Positions 55,398 to 57,506 of a stretch of DNA of 57,506 nt are shown here, one piece after another. The translations under genes were made by a program, and so were the position numbers. The notes beneath the pieces were generated by a model that was given only the letters and a program-made list of their open reading frames with translations, did no database searches and was not told the DNA's origin. The stretch's first letter is position 1. Each line of letters opens with the position of its first letter. The stretch is from Candidatus Yaniella excrementigallinarum (GTDB taxonomy: Bacteria > Actinomycetota > Actinomycetes > Actinomycetales > Micrococcaceae): assembly GCA_019113675.1 (NCBI GenBank), contig DXHA01000060.1, positions 1 through 57,506 on the forward strand. The letters are read 5' to 3'.

Positions 55398-57173
55398 ATG
55401 TCTGAAACCATTACTCTGCCAGAACTGGGCGAATCGGTTACTGAAGGTACCGTCACCCGTTGGCTAAAAGAAGTCGGCGACACTATTGAGGTAGACGAAC
55501 CAATCGTCGAGATCTCCACAGACAAAGTCGACACCGAAATCCCATCGCCTGTCGCCGGGACACTCCAAGAGATTCTCGTCCAGGAAGATGAAGACATTGA
55601 AGTTGGCCAGGGCCTGGCTGTCGTTGGTGAAGGCGAAGCTTCCGCAGATACGGCAGCTGACAGCTCAGAAGCCAAAGAAGAACCAGCCGAAGAGCCAGCG
55701 GAAGAACCAGCAGTCGAAGAGACTGAAGCTGAAACTTCAGAAGAAAGCTCAGCTGCACCAGCTGCTTCTGCAGAATCCGAAGAGGTAACGCTGCCAGAGC
55801 TGGGGGAATCGGTTACTGAAGGTACGGTTACCCGTTGGCTAAAAGAAGTCGGCGACACTATTGAGGTAGACGAACCAATCGTCGAGATCTCCACAGATAA
55901 AGTCGACACCGAAATCCCATCGCCTGTCGCCGGGACACTGCTAGAAATTAAAGTGCAGGAAGATGAAGACATCGAGGTTGGCGATGTTCTAGCATTAGTT
56001 GGCTCGGGGGCTGCTGAAACTGAAAGCTCTGCAGCACCAACTCCTGAAAAATCCGAGCCAGAACCAGCTGCTCAAGAGCCCGAGCCAGCTCCTGAGCCGG
56101 CTAAAGAACCTGAACCCCAACCTGAACCAAGCAGCCCTGAGCCCACAGCTGCGCCCTCGCCAGCTCCTGCTCCAGAAGCTACCGAGGCACCAAGCTCACC
56201 AGACGAAACGCCACGAGGAGACGGCTACGTCACCCCATTAGTACGTCGTTTGGCCCGCGAACAGGGTGTCGAACTAGCCCAGGTTACCGGCACCGGTGTG
56301 GGTGGTCGAATTCGCAAACAAGACGTTTTGGCTGCCGCTGCTGCTAAAGATTACGAGAAACAAGAAACGCAACCATCCGCTGCTGCAGCACCTTCTGCTC
56401 AGCCACAAGTCACTCGACCAACTGAACCAGCCTCTTCAGTTGACCCATCAAAACGTGGTACAACCGAAAAGGCTTCCCGCATTCGCCGGGTCATCGCAGA
56501 TCGCATGGTTGAGTCGCTCGAGACTTCAGCACAGCTTACGCAGGTCCACGAAATCGATATGACTCGTATTGTCAACCTGCGTAACCAAGTCAAAGAGCGC
56601 TTCAAATCTGAAAACGGTGCAAACCTTACATTCTTGGCGTTCATCACCCAGGCAACTACTGAAGCTCTGCGGGCGCACCCTGCACTGAATTCGCAGTACA
56701 ATACTGACACCCAGGAAATTACCTACCACAACACCGAAGATATTGGTATTGCTGTCGATACTGACCGCGGTCTTCTGGTACCGGTAATCAAAGGCGCGGG
56801 CAATCTAAACCTCACTGGCATCGCTACCTCCATTGCTGATATCGCAACGAGGACCCGCGATAACCAAGTTAGCCCGGATGAACTTGCCGGTGGTACTTTT
56901 TCGATTACGAACCTAGGCTCTTTCGGCGCTCTGTTTGACACGCCAGTGATCAATCAACCGCAGGTAGCAATTCTTGGTCCTGGCAATATTGTCAAACGAC
57001 CGATGGTCATGGCTGATGCCGACGGTAACGATTCCATCGCTATTCGTCACATGATGTACCTATCACTGACTTATGACCACCGTATCGTTGATGGAGCAGA
57101 TGCTGGGCGCTTCATGACCACCTTGAAGAATCGGCTCGAAGCCGCTGACTTCGGTGGTCAACTAGGTCTCTGA
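55398..57173 (+). CDS. sucB: Dihydrolipoamide acyltransferase E2 with two lipoyl domains
   Basis: E2 core enzyme of a 2-oxo acid dehydrogenase. Two lipoyl domains (about residues 5-80 and 130-205, lipoylated Lys in STDKVDTEIPSP of each) are joined by Ala/Pro/Glu linkers; then the E3-binding domain (VTPLVRRLAREQGVELAQVT) and the catalytic domain ending with the active-site YDHRIVDGADAGRF. In actinobacteria this protein mainly serves pyruvate dehydrogenase, although it is annotated sucB. I start at ATG 55398 (GAGGAAACC upstream), giving 591 residues, because MSETITLPELGESVTEG is the domain start; 26 extra upstream residues have no homology pattern. Confidence 0.95.
   Translation: MSETITLPELGESVTEGTVTRWLKEVGDTIEVDEPIVEISTDKVDTEIPSPVAGTLQEILVQEDEDIEVGQGLAVVGEGEASADTAADSSEAKEEPAEEPAEEPAVEETEAETSEESSAAPAASAESEEVTLPELGESVTEGTVTRWLKEVGDTIEVDEPIVEISTDKVDTEIPSPVAGTLLEIKVQEDEDIEVGDVLALVGSGAAETESSAAPTPEKSEPEPAAQEPEPAPEPAKEPEPQPEPSSPEPTAAPSPAPAPEATEAPSSPDETPRGDGYVTPLVRRLAREQGVELAQVTGTGVGGRIRKQDVLAAAAAKDYEKQETQPSAAAAPSAQPQVTRPTEPASSVDPSKRGTTEKASRIRRVIADRMVESLETSAQLTQVHEIDMTRIVNLRNQVKERFKSENGANLTFLAFITQATTEALRAHPALNSQYNTDTQEITYHNTEDIGIAVDTDRGLLVPVIKGAGNLNLTGIATSIADIATRTRDNQVSPDELAGGTFSITNLGSFGALFDTPVINQPQVAILGPGNIVKRPMVMADADGNDSIAIRHMMYLSLTYDHRIVDGADAGRFMTTLKNRLEAADFGGQLGL
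55410..55982 (+). repeat. Two near-identical 198-bp lipoyl-domain repeats in sucB
   Basis: Copies at 55410-55607 and 55785-55982 are 375 bp apart. My hand alignment gives 17 differences in 198 positions. The centre has uninterrupted identical runs of about 68 and 41 bp, even at third codon positions. That is far closer than needed for protein conservation. Confidence 0.9.
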
Positions 57174-57192
57174 AAGGATCCTCCAGAACTCT

Positions 57193-57506
57193 ATGGTTAT
57201 CGTTAAAACGATCTTCATTGCAGTACACATTCTGTCGATTGCAGCAATCATTGGTGGCTGGTTGGCCAACTTCAAGAACCCAACGGTCACACCGTCCCAA
57301 TGGTACGGTGCCATCGGAATGATCATTTCCGGCATTGTTCTTTATGGATTAGCCGAAATGAACGGCATTGGGGATCCTGCCTTACGTATTAAACTGACGA
57401 TCAAACTACTTCTTGGTCTAATCGTGTTTGTCACGGCCTTATTAAGTCGTCGCAAGATCAACCGAGGCCAAGAGATCTCCACCGGTTTGGCTCACGCTAC
57501 CGATGG
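57193..57506 (+). CDS. Small multi-span membrane protein (truncated by window edge)
   Basis: Starts MVIVKTIFIAVHILSIAAII and continues with hydrophobic stretches around YGAIGMIISGIVLYG and IKLLLGLIVFVTALLS, about three membrane segments in the 104 residues visible; the frame is still open at the window end. A basic segment (SRRKINRGQE) follows. I do not recognise the family. It begins 19 nt after the sucB stop with AAAGGATCC upstream, so it is probably transcribed with lpdA-sucB. Confidence 0.8.
   Translation, partial: MVIVKTIFIAVHILSIAAIIGGWLANFKNPTVTPSQWYGAIGMIISGIVLYGLAEMNGIGDPALRIKLTIKLLLGLIVFVTALLSRRKINRGQEISTGLAHATD

Noticed and set aside
55310-55972. 220-residue Ser/Thr-rich open frame antisense to the E2 lipoyl region
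   Set aside because: Its internal repeat is just the lipoyl-domain duplication read backwards; no ribosome binding site or known family.
55410-55982. Direct repeats as a CRISPR or mobile element
   Set aside because: Only two copies, both in frame and encoding lipoyl domains; explained by domain duplication.

Overview
The window is 57.5 kb of ordinary chromosome from an actinobacterium, most likely order Micrococcales and near Micrococcaceae. Support comes from the many actinobacterial signature families (DUF3000, DUF3093, DUF3159, DUF3710, DUF4192, DUF4193, DUF5998, DUF7455, SepH, TRAM-domain methyltransferase), a fused CydDC, a fused OleBC, and frequent GTG and TTG starts. GC looks close to 50 % by eye, which is low for the group. 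I do not name a genus. I found no tRNA, rRNA, CRISPR array, prophage or insertion sequence.

Layout, left to right. (1) 1-9.4 kb: a partial membrane-protein end, then leftward rel, secF-secD-yajC and ruvB-ruvA-ruvC-yebC: stringent response, Sec export and Holliday-junction processing. (2) 9.4-15.6 kb: a mixed stretch with an alpha/beta hydrolase, msrB, DUF3000 plus an RNase D-like nuclease, a Tat-exported Rieske lipoprotein, a small PLDc_N membrane protein, an aldo/keto reductase and a WGR-like protein. (3) 15.7-29.5 kb: aconitase, the TRAM RNA methyltransferase, the DUF3159-DUF3710-dut block, DUF3093, DUF4193, sepH, then a coupled leftward set of a GNAT/acyl-CoA-synthetase protein (Pat type), DUF5998 and a phosphodiesterase. 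(4) 29.5-47 kb: the two topoisomerase IV subunit genes (parC, parE) face each other across about 13 kb that holds cydA-cydB-cydDC (cytochrome bd and its assembly transporter), a divergent blaI-M56 pair, and oleA-oleBC-oleD (long-chain olefin synthesis by head-to-head fatty acyl condensation). (5) 47-57.5 kb: DUF7455, the principal sigma factor, DUF4192, PAC2, leucyl aminopeptidase, lipoamide dehydrogenase, the E2 acyltransferase with two near-identical lipoyl domains, and the start of a membrane protein.

The most informative non-coding signals are these: a 9-bp dyad with CTACA/TGTAG half-sites in the cydA-blaI divergent region, which fits a BlaI operator and links BlaI/M56 to cytochrome bd expression; a GGGAAC-N18-GTT promoter of the SigH/SigR type upstream of the principal sigma factor; a perfect 12-bp hairpin at the start of cydDC, whose homologous-looking N-terminus runs upstream of any ATG/GTG/TTG codon; and several tail-to-tail gene pairs whose stop codons overlap by 4 nt. 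I saw nothing that clearly forms a wholly new system. The best candidates for new biology are the BlaI-M56-cyd regulatory link and the non-canonical starts.
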